From: Stutzerimonas stutzeri
GTDB lineage: Bacteria > Pseudomonadota > Gammaproteobacteria > Pseudomonadales > Pseudomonadaceae
Reading direction: 5' to 3'
DNA: 64,000 nt
Assembly (NCBI RefSeq): GCF_002909485.1
Contig: NZ_PPXG01000006.1
Location: forward strand, 124,001-188,000
The notes beneath the pieces were generated by a model. It made no database searches. It was not told where the DNA came from and saw only the letters and a list, made by a program, of their open reading frames with translations. Of this stretch, positions 1-11,776 are shown piece after piece (the stretch's first letter is position 1; every line of letters begins with the position of its first letter). Both the position numbers and the translations under genes were made by a program.

Positions 1-2
1 TG

Positions 3-953
<951 letters not shown>

Positions 954-1012
954 GGGACTTTCGCCGCTCCGCGCGGTCGATAGGGGCTGGATAACAATTA
1001 TGGAGGCGAGGC

Positions 1013-1393
1013 ATGTCTTTGCGACATTGGCCCATTGCCCTGCTGATCGGCAGCACTGCCATCAGCCCGCTAGCCGCAGCGGCACCACAAGCCGAGACCC
1101 AATGCCACGAGCAACGCCAGTCCTTGCGTGCACAGCTGCAGCAGGCACGCCTGCTCGGCGACAAGCTGCGCCAGACGCAACTCAACGCCGAGCTGCAGTC
1201 TCTGACCGGAGAGTGCCAGGGCCTGGTAGCACTGCATCCACGACAGGTCGAATATGAGCACATCAACCGACAGGTGGAACGACGTGAGACGCTTTTACGT
1301 GAAGCACTGGGTACTGGCGACGCGCAACTGATCGAGCTGCGCCGCAATCAGTTGGCCAAGTCTCGAGAAAAACTCGACACGCTACGTCGCTGA
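1013..1393 (+). CDS. DUF1090 family small periplasmic protein
   Basis: A 126-residue protein with a signal peptide of about 22 residues (hydrophobic run then AAAA) followed by a charged, helical mature part rich in Gln, Arg and Leu. Two Cys residues (in QCHEQ and GECQG) could form a disulfide. The C-terminal half looks like a short coiled coil with regularly spaced Arg and Glu. A GGAGGCGAGGC ribosome site precedes the ATG. DUF1090 proteins are periplasmic and of unknown function. It ends six bases before the stop of the convergent cytochrome gene. Confidence 0.75.
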   Translation: MSLRHWPIALLIGSTAISPLAAAAPQAETQCHEQRQSLRAQLQQARLLGDKLRQTQLNAELQSLTGECQGLVALHPRQVEYEHINRQVERRETLLREALGTGDAQLIELRRNQLAKSREKLDTLRR

Positions 1394-1399
1394 CCCGCC

Positions 1400-1846
1400 T
1401 CAATAAGCGCGGAATTCCTTGTGGCAGGCTTCGCAGGCATCCTCGACTTGCTGAAAGGCCGGCGCCACGCTTTGTGCGGTGACGGATGCCGCGCGGGTTA
1501 CGTCGACCAGCTCAGCGGTAGTCGCCTCCAGTGCTCGGGCCATCTCGTTAAAGCGCTCCTGACGTTGCCAGACATCATCCCGCGCGTCGCTCTGCTTTTC
1601 CTTGACCTCGGGGTAGTGCTGCCAAGGCTGCCGCGAGAGCTCATCAAGTTTGACGGTGCCCGCGCTGAACGCCTCTACGTCGAAGGGAATGCGCCCGCGC
1701 AGCATGCCGCCAAGGTCTTCCTTGGTATCGAGCATCGCCTGATAGATCGCCTTGCGTTTGCCCAGCGGGGAATTGGGGTCGACCCGATCGCAGCCCGTCA
1801 GCGCCAGGACAGCAATCAGGGGCAGACTCAGCAGACTCAGCTTCAT
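1400..1846 (-). CDS. Cytochrome c' / c556 family lipoprotein
   Basis: 148 residues with a lipoprotein signal (LTGC, lipidated Cys19) and a single haem c site CEACH (Cys138-His142) close to the C terminus, the arrangement of the four-helix-bundle cytochrome c'/c556 family. Asp follows the lipid Cys, which by the Lol rule would favour keeping the protein in the inner membrane facing the periplasm. The middle is helical and charged. Family members carry electrons or bind small gases; which of these applies cannot be read from the sequence. It is transcribed alone, convergent with the DUF1090 gene. Confidence 0.8.
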   Translation of the reverse strand: MKLSLLSLPLIAVLALTGCDRVDPNSPLGKRKAIYQAMLDTKEDLGGMLRGRIPFDVEAFSAGTVKLDELSRQPWQHYPEVKEKQSDARDDVWQRQERFNEMARALEATTAELVDVTRAASVTAQSVAPAFQQVEDACEACHKEFRAY

Positions 1847-1953
1847 GGTTCAACCACTCATAGGTGCAAAGCGCGGGATTATCCCCGCCCATGCACGGTT
1901 GAACAAATCAGTCGGACATTGACTTCGTCAGCAAAGATTGCCCGAGCAGTCCG

Positions 1954-2391
1954 CTAGCGCGACCAGTTGCCCCCCGCGCTCTCGCAATCGATCTTGGCCT
2001 GGGCCCTATCACTGGCGTGGTAGTGATAGGTGATGATCGTCGCATCGTCATTCACCTGGGTCGGCAAGGTCCCGTTTTTCGCCTGGCTGCCGGTGGCGCG
2101 CTCGTTGGCCAGCGTCTCCGGGGTCATCGCTGCGGTACAGATACCGAAGTGACCCTCAGGGCAACTGTCGCGGATCTCACGGCTGGAGTTTTTCACCGCC
2201 TCGTTGTCCTGGCAGACCCAGTCGATGGCGTCCTCCTTGTCCAGACCGTGGAACTCGAAGCATTGCTCCGTCACTACCGGCGCCGGTACCGCGCCGGACG
2301 TTTCGCTATGCACATAGCAGGATTTGGCAGCTACAGGGAGGCTGAAGGCGCCGACAAGCAATACCGGCGCGAGGCGAAGCATGGGGTTCAT
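1954..2391 (-). CDS. Exported hypothetical protein with six cysteines
   Basis: The start at 2391 is chosen because AGGAG lies seven bases upstream and the protein then begins with a clear signal peptide (NPMLRLAPVLLVGAFSLPVAA). The longer open frame upstream has neither. The mature part of about 125 residues has six Cys (SCYV, EQCFEF, WVCQD, DSCPEG, GICTA, DCESAGG), fitting a disulfide-bonded periplasmic protein. I do not recognise a family. It is divergent from ahcY; no functional link is apparent. Confidence 0.7.
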   Translation of the reverse strand: MNPMLRLAPVLLVGAFSLPVAAKSCYVHSETSGAVPAPVVTEQCFEFHGLDKEDAIDWVCQDNEAVKNSSREIRDSCPEGHFGICTAAMTPETLANERATGSQAKNGTLPTQVNDDATIITYHYHASDRAQAKIDCESAGGNWSR

Positions 2392-2483
2392 GGCGGTCTC
2401 CTGAAACGGTTTCGCCCGGCAAAGGTCACCGAACCTGAAATTTCGACCCCCTGCCCCACCACGTAGTTCGCGCGGCATCGGGC

Positions 2484-2512
2484 TTGGGATTGGCGCACGG
2501 CGCAGCTATAAT
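2484..2512 (+). promoter_or_regulatory. Sigma-70 promoter of ahcY
   Basis: TTGGGA at 2484-2489 and TATAAT at 2507-2512 are separated by exactly 17 bases. Transcription would begin near 2519, about 40 bases before the SAH riboswitch and 150 before ahcY. Good match by eye; no start-site data. Confidence 0.7.
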
Positions 2513-2558
2513 CGGCTGGTTTTCCCGGTCGACTCCGTTTCGACCGTGCCCGCCACCT

Positions 2559-2638
2559 GTCCGAGGGGCGCTGCAGCAGGTGAAATAAACCTGTCAGGCT
2601 CGGATGGGGCGTTTTCTAGAACGCATCAACGGCGCCCA
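2559..2638 (+). ncRNA. SAH riboswitch in the ahcY leader
   Basis: The conserved CCGAGGGGCGCTGCAGC core is present, with P1 formed by TCCGAG (2560-2565) and CTCGGA (2599-2604), P2 by CAGGT (2577-2581) and ACCTG (2589-2593), P4 by GCGTT (2609-2613) and AACGC (2620-2624), and the pseudoknot by GGGCGC (2566-2571) and GCGCCC (2632-2637). This matches the S-adenosylhomocysteine riboswitch known upstream of ahcY in Pseudomonas. That class senses SAH and turns the gene on when SAH builds up. The element ends about 20 bases before the ribosome site, so control of translation or of a nearby terminator is possible. Confidence 0.93.
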
Positions 2639-2668
2639 TTCGCATACATACGAATGGAGAACTCTTCG

Positions 2669-4075
<1,407 letters not shown>

Positions 4076-4095
4076 GAAGCAGCTCAAACTGCACG

Positions 4096-4148
4096 CTACA
4101 GGTCGCAAGCCGCTTCGTGCCCGCTTGAGGCCTGTAGCTTGCGGCTTG
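4096..4148 (+). repeat. Intergenic inverted repeats between ahcY and metF
   Basis: CTACAGG (4096-4102) pairs with CCTGTAG (4131-4137), and CAAGCCGC (4106-4113) pairs with GCGGCTTG (4141-4148). The two pairings are interleaved, so they would be alternatives or form a pseudoknot. No T-run follows, so this is not a standard terminator. The AGCTTGCGGCT wording recurs in the hairpin at 31144-31180. Confidence 0.5.
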
Positions 4149-4167
4149 GCAGCTAAGGAATCTTTAG

Positions 4168-5016
4168 ATGACGACTTCCCGCCCCTCCATCAGCTTCGAG
4201 TTCTTCCCTACAAAGACCGAAGCCGGGCATGAAAAACTGCTGAACGTGGCCCGCCAATTGGCAGGTTACCAACCTGATTTCTTTTCCTGCACCTACGGTG
4301 CCGGCGGGTCGACCCGTGACCGCACGCTAAACACCGTGCTGCAGCTCGACGGCGAAGTGAAAGTGCCGACCGCGCCGCATCTGTCCTGCGTCGGCGACAC
4401 CAAGGCTGATCTGCGCGAGCTGCTGAACCTCTACAAGGAGGCAGGCATCCAGCGCATCGTTGCGCTGCGGGGCGATCTGCCCTCTGGTATGGGTATGGCC
4501 AGCGGCGAGCTGCGCTACGCCAATGAGCTGGTGGAATTCATCCGCAGCGAAACCGGGGATCACTTCCACATCGAAATCGCTGCCTACCCGGAGATGCATC
4601 CGCAGGCACGCAATTTCGAGGATGATCTGGCCAACTTCGTGCGCAAGGCCAAGGCTGGCGCCGACAGCGCTATTACCCAGTATTTCTTCAATGCCGACTG
4701 CTACTTCTACTTCGTCGAGCGCGTACGCAAGCTCGGCGTAGAAACGCCAGTGGTGCCAGGCATCATGCCAATCACCAACTACAGCAAGCTGGCACGGTTC
4801 TCCGACGCCTGCGGCGCGGAGATTCCGCGCTGGGTGCGCAAGCAGCTCGAAGCCTACGGCGACGACATCCAGAGCATCCAGGCCTTCGGCGAGCAGGTCA
4901 TCAGCGAGATGTGCGAGAAGCTGCTGGCCGGCGGTGCGCCAGGCCTGCACTTCTACACACTGAACCAGGCCGAGCCGAGCCTGGCAGTCTGGAATAACCT
5001 CAAGCTGTCGCGCTGA
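4168..5016 (+). CDS. metF: 5,10-methylenetetrahydrofolate reductase
   Basis: A 282-residue FAD TIM-barrel enzyme that reduces methylene-THF to methyl-THF, the methyl donor for turning homocysteine into methionine. Typical features are SFEFFPTKTEAG at the N terminus, the FSCTYGAGGSTRDRT segment, the RGDLP loop and the QYFFNADCYFYFVE segment. AAGGA lies eight bases before the ATG. It follows ahcY in the same direction with a 92-base gap that holds inverted repeats, so the two may be co-transcribed with a processing or pausing point. Confidence 0.96.
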   Translation: MTTSRPSISFEFFPTKTEAGHEKLLNVARQLAGYQPDFFSCTYGAGGSTRDRTLNTVLQLDGEVKVPTAPHLSCVGDTKADLRELLNLYKEAGIQRIVALRGDLPSGMGMASGELRYANELVEFIRSETGDHFHIEIAAYPEMHPQARNFEDDLANFVRKAKAGADSAITQYFFNADCYFYFVERVRKLGVETPVVPGIMPITNYSKLARFSDACGAEIPRWVRKQLEAYGDDIQSIQAFGEQVISEMCEKLLAGGAPGLHFYTLNQAEPSLAVWNNLKLSR

Positions 5017-5250
5017 GTCGGACTCAACCTGCTCCGCAGAAATGCGGGGCTGGCTAATGAACCCGTGACCTGCGACACTGTCAGAGCAATGCGGTGTTAA
5101 CAGGCTCTGTTATACTCCGCGCTTCCGCCAGGCTTACGCCCGGATGCCGCTACCATATCTGCGGCAGGACCGGACGGGATCGCACGCCAGTCGCGATTCA
5201 AGCCAGGCATGATCATCCCAGGGCCTCGCCCTAACAAGACAGGATTACTC

Positions 5251-7080
5251 ATGTCCTTTGCTTCCCTCGGTCTCTCCGAGGCTTTGGCCGGTGCCGTCGA
5301 GGCCGCCGGTTACACCCAGCCTACCCCCGTGCAACAGCGGGCAATTCCCGCCGTGTTGCAAGGCCGTGACCTGATGGTCGCCGCTCAGACCGGAACCGGA
5401 AAGACGGGCGGTTTCGCCCTGCCGGTACTTGAATTGCTGTTCCCGGGTGGTCACCCGGACCGTGACCATCGCTACGGTCCGAAACAGCCGCGCGTACTGG
5501 TCCTGACGCCGACCCGCGAGCTCGCCGCTCAGGTCCACGAGAGCTTCAAGGTCTATGCCCGTGACTTGCCCCTGAAGAGCACCTGCATCTTCGGTGGTGT
5601 TGGCATGAACCCGCAGATCCAGGCAGTAGCCAAGGGTCTCGACGTGCTTGTCGCCTGCCCCGGTCGCTTGCTCGACCTGACCAATCAGAAGGCAATCGAC
5701 CTGTCGCATGTGGAAATCCTCGTCCTCGACGAAGCTGACCGCATGCTGGACATGGGCTTCATCCATGACGTCAAGAAGGTCCTGGCCAAGCTGCCAGCCA
5801 AGCGCCAGAACCTGCTGTTCTCGGCCACCTTCTCCAAGGACATCACCGATCTCGCCGGCAAGCTGCTGCACAACCCCGAGCGCATCGAGGTCACGCCGCC
5901 GAACACCACCGTCGAGCGAATCGAGCAGCGCATGTTCCGCGTGGCTGCCAGCCACAAGCGTGCCCTGCTCGCCCACCTGATTACCCAGGGTGCCTGGGAG
6001 CAGGTGCTGGTCTTCACCCGCACCAAGCACGGCGCCAACCGTCTGGCCGAATATCTGGAAAAGCACGGTCTGCCGGCTGCCGCGATTCATGGCAACAAGA
6101 GCCAGAACGCCCGTACCAAGGCTCTGGCCGACTTCAAGGCCAACCAGGTGCGCATCCTGGTCGCCACCGATATTGCCGCCCGTGGCCTGGATATCGATCA
6201 GCTGCCCCATGTGGTCAACTTCGAGCTGCCCAACGTCGAGGAAGACTACGTGCACCGCATCGGCCGTACCGGTCGTGCCGGACGCAGCGGTGAAGCCATC
6301 TCGCTGGTCGCGCCAGACGAGGAGAAGCTGCTCAAGGGCATCGAACGGATGACCAAGCAGCGCATTCCCGAAGGCGACCTGATGGGCTTTGACGCCAGTG
6401 CCATCGAGGCCGAAAAGCCCGAAGTGCGCGAACCGCGCCAGCCACGCCCCCAGCGCGGAGAGGGCAAGCCCCGCGGCGAACGTAGCAAGCCTGCCGAAAA
6501 AGGCGCCGAGCAAAAGGAGCGCAACCGTCGCAGCCAAAGCAAGGCCCGCAAGCCTACGCGCGAGGGCGCCAGCAGCGAAGCACAAGCTGTTGTCCGTCCG
6601 CCTCAGCTGCCGCCGGATCGCGCTCCTGACGAGTTCCGCGATGACGAAGTGGACAACTTCGGCAATCGGGTCGATTACGTCAGCCCATATCAGAACAAGC
6701 AGAACCGCGGCCGCCGCCCCGGCGCTCCTGCTCAGCCAGGCAGCGCTCCACGCGCAGCGGGTGCTGCACGAACAGGTACAGGCGGCACAAGCGGTGCCAG
6801 CGCGCCCGCAGCAGGCAAGGGCAAGCGCCCCGGCCAGGGTCCGGCAGCACGCAGTGGTCAGCCACGCAACGGCCAGCCGCGGCGCAAGAGTGAAAGCCGG
6901 CGGATCGACGAGCCAGTGGCGTCTCGTCAGGAAGCGGCCAAACCTCGCGAGAAGCAGCCGGTGATCATCCACAAGGAATCGAAGATCGATCGCCTGCCTA
7001 GCCTTGACCAGCTCGAGCAGTTACCGACTCGCCCGCGCGGCGAGAAGCCAGCACTGCTGACGCGTAACCGCGAAGCGTAA
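5251..7080 (+). CDS. rhlE: ATP-dependent RNA helicase RhlE (DEAD-box)
   Basis: The 609-residue protein starts at [12 protein letters not shown] with AGGA just upstream. Helicase motifs in order: Q motif ([10 protein letters not shown], about 24-33), Walker A (AQTGTGKT, 45-52), PTRELA, DEAD (about 160), SAT, and motif [13 protein letters not shown]. From about residue 385 to the end there is a long tail rich in Arg, Lys, Pro, Gly and Ala with almost no hydrophobic residues, likely disordered and RNA-binding. RhlE helicases remodel RNA in ribosome assembly and RNA decay. The tail varies among pseudomonads and is long here. A strong terminator follows directly. Confidence 0.95.
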   Translation: MSFASLGLSEALAGAVEAAGYTQPTPVQQRAIPAVLQGRDLMVAAQTGTGKTGGFALPVLELLFPGGHPDRDHRYGPKQPRVLVLTPTRELAAQVHESFKVYARDLPLKSTCIFGGVGMNPQIQAVAKGLDVLVACPGRLLDLTNQKAIDLSHVEILVLDEADRMLDMGFIHDVKKVLAKLPAKRQNLLFSATFSKDITDLAGKLLHNPERIEVTPPNTTVERIEQRMFRVAASHKRALLAHLITQGAWEQVLVFTRTKHGANRLAEYLEKHGLPAAAIHGNKSQNARTKALADFKANQVRILVATDIAARGLDIDQLPHVVNFELPNVEEDYVHRIGRTGRAGRSGEAISLVAPDEEKLLKGIERMTKQRIPEGDLMGFDASAIEAEKPEVREPRQPRPQRGEGKPRGERSKPAEKGAEQKERNRRSQSKARKPTREGASSEAQAVVRPPQLPPDRAPDEFRDDEVDNFGNRVDYVSPYQNKQNRGRRPGAPAQPGSAPRAAGAARTGTGGTSGASAPAAGKGKRPGQGPAARSGQPRNGQPRRKSESRRIDEPVASRQEAAKPREKQPVIIHKESKIDRLPSLDQLEQLPTRPRGEKPALLTRNREA

Positions 7081-7090
7081 GCCACACACA

Positions 7091-7117
7091 AAAACGCCGC
7101 CCAATGGGCGGCGTTTT
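7091..7117. terminator. Bidirectional intrinsic terminator, rhlE / oprM
   Basis: A perfect 12-bp stem, AAAACGCCGCCC (7091-7102) with GGGCGGCGTTTT (7106-7117), and a three-base loop. It has T-runs in both directions and sits between the convergent rhlE and efflux operon. Confidence 0.92.
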
Positions 7118-7119
7118 CG

Positions 7120-7159
7120 TTTCTGCGTTTCTGCGTTTCTGCGTTTCTGCGTTTCTGCG
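7120..7159. repeat. Five perfect tandem copies of an 8-base unit
   Basis: TTTCTGCG is repeated five times without error at 7120-7127, 7128-7135, 7136-7143, 7144-7151 and 7152-7159, directly after the terminator. It is non-coding. Such short perfect tandems change copy number by slippage; no function is evident. Confidence 0.9.
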
Positions 7160-7203
7160 AAGATAGGCGTCAAGCAAGCCCCGCTTCATCACCCTGTTGC
7201 CAC

Positions 7204-8628
7204 TCAGCCCTCCGCCGGCCGCACCTGAGCAGTTTCCTGCCAGCCACCACCTAGCGCCTTGAACAGATTGACCTCGCTGGCCATCTGCGCAAGCCGATCG
7301 CTGATCAGCTGTTGTTGCACGCTGAACAGCTGGCGCTGGGCATCGAGCAAGGTCAGATAGCTGTCTACGCCGGTGCGATAGCGTCGCTCGGCAAGGTTGT
7401 AGTAGTCCTCGCTGGTTTCCAGCAGGTCGCGTTGCGCCTGCACCTGGCGCGTATAAGTGGCTTGGGCCGCCAGCCCATCGGCCACTTCGCGGAAAGCCGT
7501 TTGGATCGCCTTTTCGTACTGCGCAACCTGGATGTTCTTGCTGATCTGCGCGTAATCCACATTCGCCCGCAGCTGGCCGGCGTTGAAGATCGGCACGCTG
7601 ATGCTCGGCGAAAAACTCCAGTAGCCAGAGCCTCCATCGAACAGGCCGGACAGTTCTCTGCTCGCGGTGCCCGCCGCGCCGGTCAGGCTGATACGCGGGA
7701 AGAAGGCGGCGCGCGCAGCTCCGATGCTGGCATTGACAGCCCTGAGCTGAAACTCCGCCTGAAGGATGTCCGGCCGCTGCTGGAGCAGATCCGACGGCAA
7801 ACCGACCGGCAGCGCTGCAAGCTGGGTGCGCTCCAGGCCGTCACCCGAGGGCAAGCCAGCCGGCAGATTCTGACCCAGCAGCAGCGTCAGTGCGTTACGA
7901 TCCTGTGCAACCAGACGCGTGTACTGTTCAATGCTGACCCGTGCGCTGTCTACCGCGCTACGCGCCTGACGCAGCTCCAGTGCCGACGCGACTCCGACAT
8001 CGAAGCTGCGCTGGGTCAGGCCGAAGCTCTCTTCATAGGTCTTGAGCGTATCGCGTGTGACCTGCAGCAATGCCTGATCAGCCTGTAGCGTAAGCCAGGC
8101 GTTGGCGACACTGGCGATAAGGCTGATCTGGGTACTGCGCTGCGCGGCCTCGCTGGCGAAGTACTCCTCCAATGCCTGGTCGCGAAGGCTGCGCAGCCGG
8201 CCGAACAGATCGAGCTCCCAGGAAACACCAAAGGTCGCGCTGTACTGGCTGCTGATCGCAGGCTCACCGCTCATGCTCAGGTCTCCCGGCGTGCGGCTAC
8301 GCGTGCCGGCGCCATCGGCGCTCACTGCCGGCAGCAAATCTGCGCGCTGGATACGATAAAGCGCGCGATAGGCGTCGACGTTTAGCGCCGCAACGCGCAT
8401 ATCGCGGTTGTTCTCCAACGCAACCTCGATCAGTTGCTGCAGAGCCGGATCACGGAAGAACTCACGCCAGCCAAGCGCCTGGTCAGACGTTTGCACGGCA
8501 GCCTGCGGATAAGCCTCACCTTGCGGCCAGTCGCCGGCAACCGGCGCATCCGGGCGCTGGTAATCGGGTATCAGCGAGCAGCCGGTGAGCGCCGTCATGA
8601 GCGCCAGACTCAACAGAGACTTGTTCAC
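7204..8628 (-). CDS. oprM: RND efflux outer-membrane channel lipoprotein, OprM/TtgC type
   Basis: A 474-residue outer-membrane factor that forms the trimeric exit duct of a tripartite drug pump. It has a lipoprotein signal (ALTGC, Cys17), two outer-membrane-efflux repeats, and strong likeness to OprM ([40 protein letters not shown]-like [26 protein letters not shown]). The start is a GTG that overlaps the mexB stop by four bases (GTGA) with AAGGAGG seven bases upstream, so it is translationally coupled. It is the last gene of the operon, ahead of the terminator at 7091. Confidence 0.94.
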   Translation of the reverse strand: MNKSLLSLALMTALTGCSLIPDYQRPDAPVAGDWPQGEAYPQAAVQTSDQALGWREFFRDPALQQLIEVALENNRDMRVAALNVDAYRALYRIQRADLLPAVSADGAGTRSRTPGDLSMSGEPAISSQYSATFGVSWELDLFGRLRSLRDQALEEYFASEAAQRSTQISLIASVANAWLTLQADQALLQVTRDTLKTYEESFGLTQRSFDVGVASALELRQARSAVDSARVSIEQYTRLVAQDRNALTLLLGQNLPAGLPSGDGLERTQLAALPVGLPSDLLQQRPDILQAEFQLRAVNASIGAARAAFFPRISLTGAAGTASRELSGLFDGGSGYWSFSPSISVPIFNAGQLRANVDYAQISKNIQVAQYEKAIQTAFREVADGLAAQATYTRQVQAQRDLLETSEDYYNLAERRYRTGVDSYLTLLDAQRQLFSVQQQLISDRLAQMASEVNLFKALGGGWQETAQVRPAEG

Positions 8629-11600
8629 AGCGAGTCCTCCTTCACACCTTCGTTGGCGGGCTTCGTGCGGTCGAAGATTGTGCAGATCATCACGTAGAAC
8701 AACGGAATCCAGAAAATCGCCAGCACCGCAGCGGAGATCATCCCGCCGATCACGCCAGTACCGATGGCGTGCTTACTGCCCGCGCCAGCCCCGGAAGCAA
8801 GCGCCAGCGGCACCACCCCGAGAATGAACGCCAGCGACGTCATGATGATCGGCCGCAGACGCATGCGACATGCCTGCAATGCCGCATCGACATGGCTCAT
8901 ACCCTGCTCGTGCAGCGCCTTGGCGAACTCCACGATAAGGATCGCGTTACGCGCCGACAGACCAATGGTAGTGACCAGGCCCACCTGGAAGAACACCTCG
9001 TTGGAAAGGCCGCGCAGCAGCGTAAAGGCAAGCGCGCCGACGATGCCCAGCGGTACGACCAGCATGACCGAGAACGGTATCGACCAGCTCTCGTACAACG
9101 CCGCCAAACAGAGGAAAACCACCAGTAGCGACAGGGCATACAACGCAAGGGTCTGCGAGCCCGCCAGACGTTCCTCGTAGGACTGTCCAGTCCAGGAGTA
9201 ACCCACCCCAGGCGGCAGCTGAGCGGCAATGCGCTCGACCTCGGCCATCGCATCACCCGAGCTGTAGCCGGGGGCCGGCTCGCCGAGCATTTCGATCGCG
9301 CTGACCCCGTTGTAGCGGGAAAGCTTGGGTGAGCCGTATGTCCACTCACCGGTCGCGAAGGCGCTGAAGGGCACCATTTCCCCAGCGTCGTTGCGCACGT
9401 ACCACTTCTGCAGATCTTCGGGGCTCATACGGGCACTGGAGACGCCCTGCAGATACACCTTCTTGACTCGACCGCGGTCGATGAAGTCATTGACGTAACG
9501 GCCACCCCAGGCAATCGATAACGTACTGTTTATATCCGCTAGCGGAACGCCCAGCACGCGCGCCTTTTCGTCGTCGATCAACACCTGATACTGCGGCTCG
9601 TCACGCAGCGTGTTTGGCCGTACCCGGGTCAACACCGGGCTCTGACTGGCCAACTGCATGAACTGGTCACGCGCCTGCTGCAGCACCTCCTGGCCCACCC
9701 CGGCTCTATCCTGCAGGTACAGATTGAAACCGGTGGCGTTGCCCAGCTCCATGACCGCCGGCGGCGCGAAAGCGAATACCTGAGCATCACGGAAGCTGGC
9801 GAAGTGCTGCTGCGCCCGTTCGGCCAGCGCGAACACGCTGTCTTCCTTGTTGGTTCGCTCGCTCCAGGGCTTGAGACCAATGAAGGCGATACCCGAACTC
9901 TGACCACGACCGGCAAAGCTGAATCCAGTCACGGTAAATACCGAGCGCACGATGTCGCCCTCTTCCTCCAGCAGATAGCTACGCATGGCATCGATGCTCT
10001 GCTGAGTTCGCTCGGCCGTCGAGCCCGACGGGGTCATTACCTGAGCGAACAACACGCCCTGGTCCTCTTCCGGCAGGAACGCGCTGGGGATTCGGCCGAA
10101 CAGGACGACCATGACACCGACGATCAGCACATAGAGCAGAAGGAACGGTGCCTTGCGCCTGAGGACGGCTTTTACACCACGCTCATATCCATTGACGCTG
10201 CGCTCGAAGGAGCGATTGAACCAGCCGAAGAAACCGCGTTTCTCGTGATGGTCGCCCTTGTCGATCGGCTTCAGCAATGTGGCGCACAGCGCTGGCGTGA
10301 AGATCAGTGCCATCAGTACCGAGAGCACCATCGCCGATACAATGGTGATGGAAAACTGCCTGTAGATGACCCCTGTCGAACCGCCGAAAAAGGCCATCGG
10401 CAGTAGCACCGCGGAGAGCACCACGCCGATGCCAATAAGCGCCCCTTGGATCTGGCCCATGGACTTGCGTGTCGCTTCCAGCGGCGAGAGGCCCTCTTCA
10501 CGCATCACCCGCTCGACGTTTTCCACCACCACGATGGCATCGTCCACCAGCAGACCGATTGCCAGAATCATGGCGAACATGGTCAACGTGTTGATGCTGA
10601 AGCCGAACACCGCCAGCACGCCGAAGGTGCCCAGCAGGACGACCGGCACAGCGAGCGTCGGTATCAGCGTGGCGCGGAAGTTCTGCAGAAACAGGTACAT
10701 CACCAGGAATACAAGCACGAACGCCTCGAACAGCGTGTGCATCACCCCAGTAATGGAAGCGGAGATGACCGGGGTGGTGTCGTATGGATAGACCACCTCG
10801 ACACCCGGCGGGAAGAACGGCTTGAGCTCTTCGATAGTCTTGCGTACACCCTCAACGGTATCCAGCGCGTTGGCCCCGGTGGCCAGCTTCAGCGCGAGAC
10901 CGGCCGCAGGCTTGCCATTGAAGTGGGCGCTGACGGCATAGCTTTCGCCGCCCAGCTCGACCCTGGCAACGTCGCCCAGGCGTACCTGAGATCCATCGCT
11001 GTTGACCTTGAGCAGGATGTTGCGGAACTGCTCCGGGGTCTGCAGGCGCGTCTTGCCAATCACAGTGGCGTTAAGCTGTTGCCCCGGAAGGGCCGGCAGA
11101 CCGCCGAGCTGACCGGAGGATATCTGCACGTTCTGTGCCTGAATCGCCGAACTGACATCCACCGGCGTCAGGCTGAAGTTGTTCAGCTTCGCCGGATCGA
11201 GCCAGATGCGCATCGCATACTGGGCACCGAACACCTGGAAATCGCCCACGCCCTTGGTACGGGAGATCGGGTCCTGCATGTTGGCGACGATGTAGTTGGC
11301 GAGATCGCGCTGGTCCAGGCTACCGTCGGTAGATACCAGGCCGATAACGACGAGGAAGTTGCGTACGGCCTTGGTGACACGGATACCCTGCTGCTGAACC
11401 TCCTGCGGCAATAGAGGCGTCGCTAGCTGCAACTTGTTCTGTACCTGGACCTGCGCGATATCAGGGTTGGTGCCCTGATCGAAGGTCACGGTGATTTCCA
11501 TGCTGCCGTCGGAGTTGCTCGACGAACTGATGTAGCGCAAGCCATCGATACCGTTGAGCTGTTGTTCGATGACCTGCACCACGGTGTCCTGCACGGTCTG

Positions 11601-11762
11601 TGCAGACGCGCCTGGGTAGCTCACTGAGATACCGACGGCGGGCGCGGCGATGCTCGGATACTGGTTGACCGGCAATTTGAGGATAGACAGGCCGCCGGCA
11701 AGCATGATCACCAGGGCGATCACCCAGGCGAAAATCGGCCGGTCGATAAAGAAGTTGGACAT
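8625..11762 (-). CDS. mexB: RND multidrug efflux transporter, MexB/TtgB type
   Basis: The 1,045-residue inner-membrane proton/drug antiporter of a tripartite pump. It begins with [24 protein letters not shown] as in MexB/AcrB (HAE1 family), has the proton-relay pair in [17 protein letters not shown] on TM4, and a second-half TM block ([22 protein letters not shown]). Large periplasmic loops carry the porter and docking domains. Length and motifs are complete, with no frameshift. It follows mexA by 14 bases and overlaps oprM by four. Substrates cannot be deduced in detail; MexB/TtgB pumps export many hydrophobic drugs and solvents. Confidence 0.95.
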   Translation of the reverse strand: MSNFFIDRPIFAWVIALVIMLAGGLSILKLPVNQYPSIAAPAVGISVSYPGASAQTVQDTVVQVIEQQLNGIDGLRYISSSSNSDGSMEITVTFDQGTNPDIAQVQVQNKLQLATPLLPQEVQQQGIRVTKAVRNFLVVIGLVSTDGSLDQRDLANYIVANMQDPISRTKGVGDFQVFGAQYAMRIWLDPAKLNNFSLTPVDVSSAIQAQNVQISSGQLGGLPALPGQQLNATVIGKTRLQTPEQFRNILLKVNSDGSQVRLGDVARVELGGESYAVSAHFNGKPAAGLALKLATGANALDTVEGVRKTIEELKPFFPPGVEVVYPYDTTPVISASITGVMHTLFEAFVLVFLVMYLFLQNFRATLIPTLAVPVVLLGTFGVLAVFGFSINTLTMFAMILAIGLLVDDAIVVVENVERVMREEGLSPLEATRKSMGQIQGALIGIGVVLSAVLLPMAFFGGSTGVIYRQFSITIVSAMVLSVLMALIFTPALCATLLKPIDKGDHHEKRGFFGWFNRSFERSVNGYERGVKAVLRRKAPFLLLYVLIVGVMVVLFGRIPSAFLPEEDQGVLFAQVMTPSGSTAERTQQSIDAMRSYLLEEEGDIVRSVFTVTGFSFAGRGQSSGIAFIGLKPWSERTNKEDSVFALAERAQQHFASFRDAQVFAFAPPAVMELGNATGFNLYLQDRAGVGQEVLQQARDQFMQLASQSPVLTRVRPNTLRDEPQYQVLIDDEKARVLGVPLADINSTLSIAWGGRYVNDFIDRGRVKKVYLQGVSSARMSPEDLQKWYVRNDAGEMVPFSAFATGEWTYGSPKLSRYNGVSAIEMLGEPAPGYSSGDAMAEVERIAAQLPPGVGYSWTGQSYEERLAGSQTLALYALSLLVVFLCLAALYESWSIPFSVMLVVPLGIVGALAFTLLRGLSNEVFFQVGLVTTIGLSARNAILIVEFAKALHEQGMSHVDAALQACRMRLRPIIMTSLAFILGVVPLALASGAGAGSKHAIGTGVIGGMISAAVLAIFWIPLFYVMICTIFDRTKPANEGVKEDSL

Positions 11763-11776
11763 GGACTAAAAACCCC

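Noticed and set aside
5245-6972. 575-codon open frame antisense to rhlE
   Set aside because: Shadow frame caused by codon bias; the helicase motifs on the plus strand are unambiguous.
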